Made by a program: the position numbers and the translations under genes. The notes below the pieces were generated by a model. It had not been told where the DNA came from and ran no database searches. It saw only the letters and a list, made by a program, of their open reading frames with translations. A stretch of DNA of 64,000 nucleotides from Methanomassiliicoccales archaeon (lineage in GTDB: Archaea; Thermoplasmatota; Thermoplasmata; Methanomassiliicoccales; UBA472): positions 124,001 through 188,000 of the forward strand of contig JAPKYK010000001.1 of assembly GCA_026394395.1 (NCBI GenBank). Reading direction: 5' to 3'. Numbering within the stretch: position 1 is the stretch's first letter; each line of letters begins with the position of its first letter. Positions 42,578-51,119 of this stretch are shown piece by piece.

Positions 42578-43036
42578 TCACTCGATGAGCAGCTCAGCGT
42601 TCTTCAGGGAGTAGTTCCAGTCGCTGGGCAAGATGTCCAGGCGCTTGTAGTACTTCACCAGGCGCCTGATCTTGGACTCTATCAGCTGCAGGCCCCGGCG
42701 GTTGGAATGATCGCCGCGGTTCCCGTTCTGAACGTGCAGGTTGAGGTTGATGGCCTTCCTCATCAATGCCGTCAGGTCCTCCGGCAGCTTGGGGGACAGA
42801 TCGTTCTCGTTCAGGATCTCCAACACGGTCTTGTCAGTGGAAAGCCTGACGCTGGGTACGGCGTGCTGGTCCCTAAGAACCAAGCCGATCTTGGAGCTGG
42901 TCATGCCCTCCTTTCCCAGTTTGACCACCATTTCCACTACTTCATCCTTCGACAGGGGAACCCACTCCGGGTTCTCGGTCAGCAGAGGCCTCCTGGAACG
43001 GGAGGACCCCCTTCTCCTGGCGTGCATTCTTGCCAT
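42578..43036 (-). CDS. Ribosomal protein S15 (eukaryotic S13e type)
   Basis: A 152-residue small-subunit protein. The N-terminal archaeal/eukaryotic extension (MARMHARRRGSSRSRRP) is followed by the core LVLRDQHAVPSVRL and the S15 signature NRGDHSNRRGLQLIESKI, which binds 16S rRNA in the central domain. It leads the operon with the DHH nuclease. A TATA-like GTTAAAC lies about 30 bases upstream on the minus strand. Confidence 0.97.
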   Translation of the reverse strand: MARMHARRRGSSRSRRPLLTENPEWVPLSKDEVVEMVVKLGKEGMTSSKIGLVLRDQHAVPSVRLSTDKTVLEILNENDLSPKLPEDLTALMRKAINLNLHVQNGNRGDHSNRRGLQLIESKIRRLVKYYKRLDILPSDWNYSLKNAELLIE

Positions 43037-43114
43037 ATGAACATCATCCTTTTGATCGTGCTAACAGGTTTAACTTCGTTGGTGGCGGCGAAGCGACCGT
43101 CTATTTCACTCCTA

Positions 43115-43492
43115 CTATTTAAGATTTCGATTCTTGCCCAGCTTGGAAAGGACCGCCTCCCTGGCCCAGGCGATCTGCTCCCGGTACTCGCACTCCGGGA
43201 AGGCCAGGTTGTCCGGGAGCTCTTCCATCAGCTCCCACCCCATCTCCCCCTCTCCCTTCTCCTCGCCCAGGATGCCGGCGAAGACAACCTCCGGTCCCAT
43301 GGGACGGCAGTCGAGGACCTGAAACTCGAACCCGCTCTCCTCCATGAACTCCCTCCTCATGCCCTCCAGCGGGGTCTCCATCTCCTCTAGCTTGCCCCCA
43401 GGCATCTCCCATCCCTTGCGCTTGGGGTTATAGACCATGAGATAGCGGTCGCCCTTGAATGCTATACCGTAGACGTTTGGCAGTTGGATCAC
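43115..43492 (-). CDS. Nudix hydrolase
   Basis: A 125-residue pyrophosphohydrolase with a complete Nudix box: GGKLEEMETPLEGMRREF followed by MEESGF, meeting the Gx5Ex7REUxEExGU pattern near residues 31-54. Substrate (for example an oxidised nucleotide or nucleoside diphosphate derivative) cannot be told. It is divergent from the GNAT gene; the two share a short AT-rich promoter region. Confidence 0.87.
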   Translation of the reverse strand: MIQLPNVYGIAFKGDRYLMVYNPKRKGWEMPGGKLEEMETPLEGMRREFMEESGFEFQVLDCRPMGPEVVFAGILGEEKGEGEMGWELMEELPDNLAFPECEYREQIAWAREAVLSKLGKNRNLK

Positions 43493-43557
43493 CGTTTCAT
43501 GTCGAACGCTTCCCTACAAGAGCTATCGTTATTTATGAAATTCCCAATTCTCCCCCA

Positions 43558-44055
43558 ATGAGAGGACAGAACGAGGGCGATGAGGGGAATCAAGAATCGG
43601 AGCTCCTGGAGATACGCATGGTTGATCCTCTGCTCCCGGAGGTCATAGATATGCTCTGGGAGATGCGCAGGGAGATAGACAGGATGTATGACGAGGTCAC
43701 CACATCCCCCCCTCCTCAGGAGGAGTTCCTATCGCCTCGAGCGGTCTTCCTGGCGGTCACATCCAATGGTAGGATGGTGGGATGCGGGGCCATCAAGCCC
43801 TTCGACGGTGAGACCGCCGAGATCAAGAGGCTCTTCGTCTCCCCGGCCTACAGAAGGAAGGGGATAGCCCGATGGATCATGCAGGAGCTGGAGAGGAAGG
43901 CTACCGAGCTTCGATACAGACAGACCATCCTAGACACCGGATACAAGCAACAAGGGGCCATGAGACTCTACGAATCCCTGGGATACCGGCGGATCCCTTG
44001 CGCTGGCCGCCAGGGAATGAAGGAATGGAGCGTCTGCTTCGAGAAAAGGCTTTGA
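43558..44055 (+). CDS. GNAT-family N-acetyltransferase
   Basis: A 165-residue acyltransferase. Motif A is IKRLFVSPAYRRKGIARWIM with the acetyl-CoA pyrophosphate-binding RRKGIA, and motif B is MRLYESLGYRRIP. The acceptor is unknown. I place the start at ATG 43558: GTTATTTATG, about 25 bases upstream, fits a TATA box for a leaderless message, whereas the longer reading frame from 43459 would run through the promoter and into the divergent Nudix gene. Its stop abuts the end of the convergent fibrillarin gene. Confidence 0.85.
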   Translation: MRGQNEGDEGNQESELLEIRMVDPLLPEVIDMLWEMRREIDRMYDEVTTSPPPQEEFLSPRAVFLAVTSNGRMVGCGAIKPFDGETAEIKRLFVSPAYRRKGIARWIMQELERKATELRYRQTILDTGYKQQGAMRLYESLGYRRIPCAGRQGMKEWSVCFEKRL

Positions 44056-44730
44056 TCAAACCCTTTCCACCACGATCATGGCATGGTCCTTCTCGAACGG
44101 TTCCAGCTCCACCATCTCCCGGACAGCGAAACCCTCCTTTTTCAGCAGTTCGGCGCTCTCCTTGAATATCTCCCTCGGCTCCCTGGTGACATCCTCGGAG
44201 CGCGCCTTGACCGTCAGCATGCCCCACCTGGCCGGAAATCGTTTCATGACCTTGGCGATGATCCCGGCCTGATGCTTCTGCGCCACGTCCTGATAGACCA
44301 CATCGGCCCTTTCCACCAAGAAGGCCAGGTCGTCCGGTTTCGTGGCGTCGCCTAAGATGGGCATCATGTTGGAGCGGGACTCGCAAACGCCAACGAGGTC
44401 GCGGAACATGCGGGGCGATATTTCCACGCAGTACACCCGCCCCTCGGTGACCAGGTCAGAGACGTGGCTGGGGGTGGTGCCGCTGGACGCTCCGAGGTAG
44501 AGCACGTGGGAGTCCGGCCGGAAGGGGCAGTACTTACCCCCCTTCCTGATGTAGGCCGACAGCTTGCTCCTCTCCGGCACCCATTCCCGGTATTCCACTC
44601 CCTCCTGGGAGAACAGTCTCTCCCCATAGACCCTGCGTCCCGGGGTTAGGTTGCGAGTCAGCAGCATGTCGCCGGACCTGAACACGCCAGGGAACGGCGT
44701 CCCCTCCACCCGCAGCTTGGCCTCGCTCAT
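44056..44730 (-). CDS. flpA: Fibrillarin-like rRNA/tRNA 2'-O-methyltransferase
   Basis: The methyltransferase of box C/D RNPs. The protein (224 residues from this start) has the fibrillarin opening FPGVFRSGDMLLTRNLTPG, the SAM-binding VLYLGASSGTTPSHVSD near residue 75, VYCVEISPRMFRDL and DVVYQDVAQKHQ with the catalytic Asp. I take ATG 44730; the TATA-like run at about 44752-44760 places transcription start there, so the TTG at 44751 and ATG at 44742 are less likely. Its scaffold Nop5 is 23 kb away rather than adjacent. Confidence 0.94.
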   Translation of the reverse strand: MSEAKLRVEGTPFPGVFRSGDMLLTRNLTPGRRVYGERLFSQEGVEYREWVPERSKLSAYIRKGGKYCPFRPDSHVLYLGASSGTTPSHVSDLVTEGRVYCVEISPRMFRDLVGVCESRSNMMPILGDATKPDDLAFLVERADVVYQDVAQKHQAGIIAKVMKRFPARWGMLTVKARSEDVTREPREIFKESAELLKKEGFAVREMVELEPFEKDHAMIVVERV

Positions 44731-44783
44731 AAGGATGACCATGACTGACAAATTATTAAGCGTTTCAGTGAGTATGATTCACC

Positions 44784-45239
44784 GTGGCGGGGACGGACGA
44801 GGCCAAGCGGATAGAGGAGCTGACCGAACGCATCGCCCAGCTCGAGGCCGCCTTCCGCCAGGTCTCCATCCCCTATGCCGAGCTGGTCACCCAGCTGGCC
44901 AACTTCCAGGAGACCGTGGGCAAGTACTTCCGGCTCATGGACCTGTACCAGCGGTACGGTGTGGTCTCGGTGGACACCATTCTACCGGAGGTCAAGGACC
45001 CCATATCCAAGGACATCCTGAGGATACTGCTGGACCGTCCTGACCTGAACATCTCCCAGCTGACCGAGGAGCTCAAGTCCCGCCGGGGGACCTCCTCCCG
45101 CCGCATCGTGCGGGACAAACTCAATGAGCTGTCCGAGCAGAAGCTAGTGGTGGAGGAGGCTGGAAGGAACGAGAAGACCTACCGCCTGTCAGAACAGGTG
45201 GTCAGGAAGTGGTCACAGGTGCTCGGCCTGTCCAAGTAG
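44784..45239 (+). CDS. Predicted coiled-coil/winged-helix protein
   Basis: A 151-residue protein starting at GTG, divergent from fibrillarin with about 50 bases between. The first 25 residues form a leucine/isoleucine heptad (AKRIEELTERIAQLEAAF), followed by a helical middle; residues about 75-140 read as a winged helix (KDILRILLDRPDLNISQLTE, then RRIVRDKLNELSEQKLVVEE with a wing before YRLSEQ). This suggests a dimeric transcription regulator; I cannot assign a family or targets. Confidence 0.65.
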   Translation: MAGTDEAKRIEELTERIAQLEAAFRQVSIPYAELVTQLANFQETVGKYFRLMDLYQRYGVVSVDTILPEVKDPISKDILRILLDRPDLNISQLTEELKSRRGTSSRRIVRDKLNELSEQKLVVEEAGRNEKTYRLSEQVVRKWSQVLGLSK

Positions 45240-45345
45240 AGTGACCACACGTACATAGGTGCATGAAACCACGGAACTCGAGAGAGAGGGAAAAGGCGGA
45301 CGGACAGAGCCAAGTGCAGATCACGATGATGATGAGGTGAGGAGA

Positions 45346-45633
45346 ATGACGAACGACAAAATGCCAGATGCGGAACAGTTGAAGGAGATATTCGGAGTGC
45401 TCACGGAAAGCGTGCCCAAGCTATTGGACAGCGTGACAAAAGTACTTTACGGCTCTCAAGAGGGCACCAAGTTCGGTCAGTCGGTGGCCGCGTTCTACAA
45501 GGCGCTCAAGGACGCCGGCATGAGCAACGAGCAGGCGTTCGAGCTGACCAAGGAGTACATGTCCAACCTGAGCATCGGCGGGATGCTGAAGAACGTTGTA
45601 GGCGGCGCAAGCCAACACGAACACCATGATTGA
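45346..45633 (+). CDS. Small conserved protein with FYxAL...EYxxxLS motif (soluble)
   Basis: A 95-residue helical protein of unknown function. GGTGAGGA before ATG 45346 sets this start over the longer frame from 45259. The C-terminal half, AFYKALKDAGMSNEQAFEL then TKEYMSNLSIGGMLKN, closely parallels a stretch in the next gene's product, so the two probably share a small helical domain. It ends in a His-rich tail (QHEHHD), which might bind metal. It lies 12 bases ahead of its partner. Confidence 0.7.
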   Translation: MTNDKMPDAEQLKEIFGVLTESVPKLLDSVTKVLYGSQEGTKFGQSVAAFYKALKDAGMSNEQAFELTKEYMSNLSIGGMLKNVVGGASQHEHHD

Positions 45634-45644
45634 GGTCCTAACAG

Positions 45645-45908
45645 ATGGCTAAAGTAAAGGGAGAGTGGACCGGTGACCGCTCGGCCATAGTTTACGTGGC
45701 CGCGGCGGCGCCGTGGTTGCTGTTGCGTTTGTCCGTCGCCTACCTGCGCATGAGGCGCAGAGCCAACAAGGAAGGCCGCCAGTTCTACCAGGCGCTGTTG
45801 AGGGACGGCGTCCCCCGCGAGCACGCACGTATGTTGGCGGACGAGTACTCCTCCAGCCTCTCCCTGGTCCGGATGATCAGGGAGAACCTGGGGAAGTTCA
45901 CTTCCTGA
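45645..45908 (+). CDS. Small conserved protein with FYxAL...EYxSxLS motif (one membrane segment)
   Basis: An 87-residue protein with one likely transmembrane helix (AIVYVAAAAPWLLLRLSVAY, residues about 14-33), a basic stretch (RMRRRANKEGR) and the helical motif FYQALLRDGVPREHARML then ADEYSSSLSLVRMIREN. The motif mirrors that of the gene 12 bases upstream. A membrane anchor paired with a soluble partner sharing one domain suggests a small membrane-attached complex; function unknown. Its end overlaps the convergent CrtC-like gene by 11 bases. Confidence 0.65.
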   Translation: MAKVKGEWTGDRSAIVYVAAAAPWLLLRLSVAYLRMRRRANKEGRQFYQALLRDGVPREHARMLADEYSSSLSLVRMIRENLGKFTS

Positions 45909-46821
45909 ACAGGTACTCGGCGATGCCGAAGCCCACTTCGTCACTGTCGTCGTCAATGCGGTAGCGGGCCATGTTCTCGAACATTATGGAGCCGCGGTTG
46001 TCCTCGCCCTTGAACTCCATGATGGCCTTCTTCTTGACCTCGCCCTTGACGCCGTAGACCACGCCGTCCTTATCGTACATCGCCATGTACAGAGTGTTGG
46101 GACTGCCGTCCGCGTCGTACTCGGTGACCATGTCCACCTTCACTAAGGGCAGGGTCTCGCCGTCCACGAATATGAAACCGGCGTCGATGTCGCCCTTGTC
46201 CATGTACAGCTTGGTGACGTTGAACCCATATCCTTCGTTGAACTGGCAGGTGAGCCAGACCCAGGCGCGGGGTGCGGTCCAGTCCCTCTCTCCCCAAGAG
46301 TGGTCCCTCTCGCCCAAGGCCTTGATGTAATAGTCCTTGTCGCCGACCTTCAGCTGTCCCAGGACCTTGCCCATCTGCTCCAGATGCTCGGAGGCGACGG
46401 TTGCGGCCATGGCCTCCTTGTCCCCGGTCACGCAGTCGCGGTAGTTGAACATGGGGTTCAGTCCCTCGAACCGCAGCTCGAACTTGACCTTCACAGCGCT
46501 GTCCTCGCCCTTCTTTTGCATGGGCAGGTCGCCGTCGAACTTCAGGTTCCAAACCTTCTCGTCCTCGACTTTCTCGAAGGTCACTCCCTTGACGGTAAGG
46601 TCGTTGCCATCGAACTCCACGGCCTCCTTCGTCCCCACCATGGAGCCGTCGGGCATCATGAAGAAGCAGAACAGCATCTTCTCGTTCTTGTTAGGTTTCA
46701 GGCCAAGGCGCATGAAGCCGCAGATATCGTTCCCGCGGTCATAGAAGCTGAAATAGAAACTTTCGTTCCAGTTCTTCTGTTCGCCATGTTCGTGAATTAC
46801 ATCGGTTTCCACTGGAATCAT
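45898..46821 (-). CDS. CrtC/AttH-like lipocalin-fold protein
   Basis: A 307-residue beta-rich protein with the marker GERDHSWGERDWTAPRAW near residue 195, typical of hydroxyneurosporene synthase (CrtC)/AttH-like proteins, which bind isoprenoid or lipid-like molecules in a two-domain lipocalin barrel. No signal peptide is seen, so it is cytosolic. It overlaps the upstream phosphotransferase-like gene by ATGA, making the two a translationally coupled pair. A chemical role is not established; possible roles are hydration or binding of a hydrophobic substrate that the partner phosphorylates. Confidence 0.72.
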   Translation of the reverse strand: MIPVETDVIHEHGEQKNWNESFYFSFYDRGNDICGFMRLGLKPNKNEKMLFCFFMMPDGSMVGTKEAVEFDGNDLTVKGVTFEKVEDEKVWNLKFDGDLPMQKKGEDSAVKVKFELRFEGLNPMFNYRDCVTGDKEAMAATVASEHLEQMGKVLGQLKVGDKDYYIKALGERDHSWGERDWTAPRAWVWLTCQFNEGYGFNVTKLYMDKGDIDAGFIFVDGETLPLVKVDMVTEYDADGSPNTLYMAMYDKDGVVYGVKGEVKKKAIMEFKGEDNRGSIMFENMARYRIDDDSDEVGFGIAEYLFRK

Positions 46822-49448
46822 CCTTCCCTGATATAGATCAGGCCTTCGTTGCCGTCAAGGGTTATCAGCTGACCCGTTATGAAGATTTTCGTTGCTCCCT
46901 TCACCGCGGTGACCGCCGGAATGCCGTATTCCCTTGACACGACGGCCCCGTGGGAAAGTATCCCGCCAGTCTCGGTGATCAACCCTCCGATCTTGGAGAA
47001 GACCGCGGTCCATCCCGGGTCGGTGTTGGAGGTGACCAGTATCTCCCCCTCCCGGACCTCGGGCAGCTGCTCGATGGAATCGACCACTCGCACCCGGCCG
47101 GTGGCCACGCCCGGGCTGGCCGAAGTTCCGGTCAAGCGGGCGGCCCCAGCCTCGACCTGGACCGTGTCGTCGAACTCCACGCCTCCCTTCAGGAACTTGG
47201 GCGGCAGCTCGCCCTTCCAGCTGCGGAACTCCTCGATGCGGGCCGGCATCTCTTTCAACGCTTCCCATCCTTCTCCCTTGGCCAAGGCGAAGATCTCCTC
47301 CTTGGAGAGGAAGAATATCTCCTCCTCCTTGGCGATGATCCCCTTGGCCAGGAACCGGCGGGCGTACTCCTTGTAGATCCTGCGCTCCCGGTACAGGATG
47401 TGGTCCAGATAATAGCGCTGGTTCTCCCGGAACATGAGGTAGACCTGGGCGAAATGCATTATGAGGCGGAAAACCCCGGCCTTGAAATAGCCCAGTTTCA
47501 ACCTCCTCATCCGCGACAGAATCTCCGTCTCGGCCTCCTCCCTCTCCCGGACCTTGCGCTTCTCCAGGCTCTCCAGGTCGACCGGTGGCGACGAGACCAG
47601 GGAACGGACGATGTCCACCACCAGTCGGGGGTCCTCGCCCCAGCGGGGGAAGTAGAGCTCCCGGGTGTGGGAACGATGCCCGTACTTCGCGAGGAACGAT
47701 TCGAAGTCCTTCCAATATGCGGCCATCTGGGGGTCGGTCCTCATCAGGGCCACCGCGTCCATCGAGCTGAGCGACAGCACCTTGTCCTTGACGTAGGGAT
47801 CGTTCCTGGCGGTGTTGGCCAGGTGGTTGAGGGCTATGTTGGTCTCGATGGTCTTGTTGCCCTCCAGACCGCTGATCACCTTGGAGTACAGAGCGCCGTT
47901 GTTGTCCTGCAGCCAGTCCTGCAGCCAGCGTTTTATGATCATGTTCATGCCGATGGAGTGGGCCACCATACCGTAGCGGATTAGGCGACAGTGCTTGAGC
48001 ACCTTGCCATCCAGCTCCCAGGCCACATCCTCCAGCTTCTCGTCAGGGACGACCGTCAGGTCCCGGGCGTCGAAGCCCTTGGCCCATTCCATGAAGTCGG
48101 CGGCCCACTTGTTGTAGGCCTTGTCGGTGTTCAGTATGACCCCATCTCTATCAAGGACGGAGATGCGCACCTCGGCCAGCACCCTGCGGAACAGCCTGGT
48201 CTTGGCGTTGACGATGCGGGCGTGGTCCTTCTCCGGGAAGTAGTTCAGCAGCTCCTTGGTGCGGGAGAACTTGGGGTTATAGATCAGCATTCCCTCGAGG
48301 ACCTCGGCGTTGAAGTACACGTGCCCTTTGTGAATGCGCAGCAGCGGTTTGTCCGTCAGCTCGTGGTAGCCCATGATGGCGCTGCCCTCCCAGTTGACGT
48401 ACTTGGTCAGCCACGGACCGAGGATGGAAAAGAACAAGGGGGAGGTGACATCCGCCCAGTACTCGTCGCCGTACCCTCTCGTCCATAGCGTGCGGTCCCC
48501 GCCTATGGTGGTGATAGGCCGTGATTGCAGGATGTATATCTTGTCCCCCTCGGCCGCCCACTCTATGTCCTGCGGCCCGTTCATGTGTTGGTGCAGCTTC
48601 ATGCCCAGTTTGGCCACCAGCTCCACCTTGGCTCTTGTGAGGGATGGCCGTCCCCGCTCGGCCTCCGGGACGTCCACCACCTTCTCCCCTTCAGGCGAAA
48701 GGAATATGGCCTGGGGCTTCACGCTGATGCTGGATTCCTTAAGCTCCCCGCTCTGGGGATCGCAGACGAAGCGGTCAGGCGTGACCAGCCCGGAGGCGAT
48801 GGACTCGCCCAGCCCCCAGCTCGACTCGATGATTATACGCTCCTCCCCGCTCATGGGATCGGAGGTGAACATGATGCCCGAGGAATCGGCGTTGACCATG
48901 CGCTGGACGATGACGGCCATGCCCGTATCCAGGTGGCCAATCTTCTTGTCGTGCCGGTAGCTGATGGCCCTTTCGTTCCAGTAAGAGGCCCAGCATCTCC
49001 TCACATGCTCCGCGACCTGGTCCTTGGTCACGTTCAGGAAGGTGTCCAGCTGCCCGGCGAAGGAGGCCTGCTCCAGGTCCTCAGCGATGGCCGAAGAGCG
49101 CACCGCCCAGAGGCTTTCCGGGCCCAGGGCGGCCATGCCCAGGTCCATCTGCTGCGACAGCTCCCGGTCCATCGGCGATGTCAGGATCGATGATCGTATG
49201 GACTCGGCGCAACGGGCCACCTTGAGGGCGTCCCCGTACTCCAGGGTCCCCAAGGCCTCCTGGATGCAAATGCGCAGGTCGTTAGAGTCCAGGAAGCGTT
49301 CGTAGGCCGCGGTGGTGACCACCACTCCCTCCGGTACCGGGAACCCGGTCTTTATCAGGTCCGTTAGGTTGCGGGCCTTCCCGCCTATCTCCTTTTTGTT
49401 CCCGTCGCCCGACAGTGAGATGACATCCCCGTTCAATCGATCCCTCAT
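46818..49448 (-). CDS. Rifampicin phosphotransferase/PEP synthase-like dikinase
   Basis: An 876-residue ATP-dependent dikinase. The N-terminal ATP-grasp half has GGKARNLTDLIKTGFPVPEG, AVRSSAIAEDLEQASFAGQ, VQRMVNADSSGIMFTSDP and GPQDIEWA. The C-terminal swivel domain has the phosphoryl-carrying His in GGILSHGAVVSREYGIPAV. After the swivel the chain stops: the C-terminal PEP-binding barrel of true PEP synthase is missing and a helical substrate domain (about 330-740) sits in the middle, matching the rifampicin phosphotransferase layout and length. The natural substrate is unknown. It is coupled to the CrtC-like gene and divergent from the IMPase. Confidence 0.85.
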   Translation of the reverse strand: MRDRLNGDVISLSGDGNKKEIGGKARNLTDLIKTGFPVPEGVVVTTAAYERFLDSNDLRICIQEALGTLEYGDALKVARCAESIRSSILTSPMDRELSQQMDLGMAALGPESLWAVRSSAIAEDLEQASFAGQLDTFLNVTKDQVAEHVRRCWASYWNERAISYRHDKKIGHLDTGMAVIVQRMVNADSSGIMFTSDPMSGEERIIIESSWGLGESIASGLVTPDRFVCDPQSGELKESSISVKPQAIFLSPEGEKVVDVPEAERGRPSLTRAKVELVAKLGMKLHQHMNGPQDIEWAAEGDKIYILQSRPITTIGGDRTLWTRGYGDEYWADVTSPLFFSILGPWLTKYVNWEGSAIMGYHELTDKPLLRIHKGHVYFNAEVLEGMLIYNPKFSRTKELLNYFPEKDHARIVNAKTRLFRRVLAEVRISVLDRDGVILNTDKAYNKWAADFMEWAKGFDARDLTVVPDEKLEDVAWELDGKVLKHCRLIRYGMVAHSIGMNMIIKRWLQDWLQDNNGALYSKVISGLEGNKTIETNIALNHLANTARNDPYVKDKVLSLSSMDAVALMRTDPQMAAYWKDFESFLAKYGHRSHTRELYFPRWGEDPRLVVDIVRSLVSSPPVDLESLEKRKVREREEAETEILSRMRRLKLGYFKAGVFRLIMHFAQVYLMFRENQRYYLDHILYRERRIYKEYARRFLAKGIIAKEEEIFFLSKEEIFALAKGEGWEALKEMPARIEEFRSWKGELPPKFLKGGVEFDDTVQVEAGAARLTGTSASPGVATGRVRVVDSIEQLPEVREGEILVTSNTDPGWTAVFSKIGGLITETGGILSHGAVVSREYGIPAVTAVKGATKIFITGQLITLDGNEGLIYIREG

Positions 49449-49509
49449 GCCTTTCTGAGGCGGTGAAGGAACGCCATGCGGTCTTTAAACTATTTCCACT
49501 GGCGCAATT

Positions 49510-50313
49510 ATGAATAATCCCCCGTCAATATCCAGGGCGATGAGGGAAACATTGGAATGGCTGGCCAGTAAAGTGGCCGGCGAGATCGGTATGAGCTGCT
49601 CGTTCAGCGAAATGGCTGCGGAGGTGGGGATGGGTGCGGACGGCACCCCGACATGTCGCATCGACCAGGTGGCCGAAGAGGCGCTCCTGAGGTTGATGGA
49701 CGAGCGCGAGGTCCCGCTGAACGTGCTCAGCGAGGAGGCCGGGCTCATCGACCGGGGCTACGAGCGGACCTTGGTAATGGACCCGGTGGACGGGACCTAC
49801 AACGCCCTGATGGGCATACCTTTCTACAGTGTTTCGCTGGCCGTATGCACCAGGTCCATGAACGACGCCACTCACGCCATCGTGCGCAACCTGGTGACCG
49901 GCGACACGTTCTACGCCGAGAAGGGCCAGGGGGCCACCTGGAACGGGCGCCCCATCTATGTGCGAGCATTCGATCAGGCCAACTCGGTGCTCCTGGTCTA
50001 CTTGGGCAAGTTCTGCGCCGCGGCCTCCAATGCCGTGGTGCACAAGGCCAGGAGGACCCGGTCCATGGGCTGTTCCTCCCTGGAGATGTGCCTGGTGGCC
50101 GCCGGCCTGGCCGACGGTTACTACATGAACTCTTCCGTGCGCAAGAGATCACTCCGGGTGGTGGACATCGCCGCCAGCGCCCTCGTCCTGCGCGAGGCCG
50201 GAGGCGAGCTCTACAATCTGAACGGTAACGTACTGGACATGACCCTGGACCTGAAGGTCCGGGCCAACTGCCTGGCCGTGGGCGACGCGGCCGTACTGGA
50301 GTGGATAAGATGA
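49510..50313 (+). CDS. Inositol monophosphatase/fructose-1,6-bisphosphatase-family enzyme
   Basis: A magnesium-dependent phosphatase of 267 residues with the metal-binding SEEAG, MDPVDGTYNALMGIPFY near residue 91 and the C-terminal VVDIAAS aspartate. Archaeal members hydrolyse inositol 1-phosphate, fructose 1,6-bisphosphate, or both; some are fused to NAD kinase and remove phosphate from NADP. Here the NAD kinase gene overlaps its stop by ATGA, supporting a shared NADP(H) role, though gluconeogenic FBPase function is also possible. Confidence 0.88.
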   Translation: MNNPPSISRAMRETLEWLASKVAGEIGMSCSFSEMAAEVGMGADGTPTCRIDQVAEEALLRLMDEREVPLNVLSEEAGLIDRGYERTLVMDPVDGTYNALMGIPFYSVSLAVCTRSMNDATHAIVRNLVTGDTFYAEKGQGATWNGRPIYVRAFDQANSVLLVYLGKFCAAASNAVVHKARRTRSMGCSSLEMCLVAAGLADGYYMNSSVRKRSLRVVDIAASALVLREAGGELYNLNGNVLDMTLDLKVRANCLAVGDAAVLEWIR

Positions 50314-51119
50314 AGTTCGGGATGAGCGTCAACATGAACATACCCGACGCCCCCCGCATCGCCAAGAAGACCTTGGAGCTGCTGAAGGGACACGAGGTGC
50401 TGCTGGAGAAGGAGATGGCCGGCCGGTTCAAGGTCCAGGGTCACCGCCTCGACGATATGGAGGTGGACATGATGGTGACCATCGGCGGTGACGGCACGAT
50501 ACTACGGGCGCTGCAGCACAACAAGGCGCCCATATTCGGGGTCAACGCCGGGGACCTCGGCTTCCTGACCGCAGTGTCCGAGGATGAGCTTGATGAAGGG
50601 ATAGACAACATCCTCCAGGGCCACTACGAGCTGGAAGCCCGCACCAAGCTGCAGACCACGGTGGGCGGGCAGCGCATGGCCGACGGCATGAACGAAGCGG
50701 TGGTGCACACCGCCCATGTGGTCAAGATACGTCCTTTTCAGGTGTTCGTGGACGGGGAGGTGGCGGTCAACGTCCGCGCCGACGGCATAGTGGTGGCCAC
50801 GCCCACGGGTTCCACCTGCTACGCCATGAGCCTGGGCGCGCCGTTGGTGGACCCCCGGGTGGAGGCGTTGGTGATAGTGCCCATGGCCCCCTTTAAGTTC
50901 GCCGCCCGCCCGATCGTGGTCCCAGCCAGCAGCCGCATCACCCTACAGATCGTCCGGCCCAAGGAATGCGTGGTAGTGGTGGACGGGCAGCAGGAGCTGC
51001 TTATGGCCGGCCACGAGACGGTGGAGTTCCAGGTCGCCCCGGACAAGGCCCGCTTCGTCAGTTTCGGCAAAGGATTCTACGCCCGTACCAGGGAAAAGCT
51101 GATGGGAACCCTATGCTGA
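50310..51119 (+). CDS. nadK: NAD kinase
   Basis: Phosphorylates NAD to NADP. The 269-residue protein has VTIGGDGTILRAL near residue 53, VNAGDLGFLTAVSEDEL and, in the C-terminal beta-prism, VATPTGSTCYAMSLGAP. The start at ATG 50310 overlaps the IMPase stop. A small JAMM-domain gene follows with a seven-base overlap. Family length is normal. Confidence 0.94.
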   Translation: MKFGMSVNMNIPDAPRIAKKTLELLKGHEVLLEKEMAGRFKVQGHRLDDMEVDMMVTIGGDGTILRALQHNKAPIFGVNAGDLGFLTAVSEDELDEGIDNILQGHYELEARTKLQTTVGGQRMADGMNEAVVHTAHVVKIRPFQVFVDGEVAVNVRADGIVVATPTGSTCYAMSLGAPLVDPRVEALVIVPMAPFKFAARPIVVPASSRITLQIVRPKECVVVVDGQQELLMAGHETVEFQVAPDKARFVSFGKGFYARTREKLMGTLC

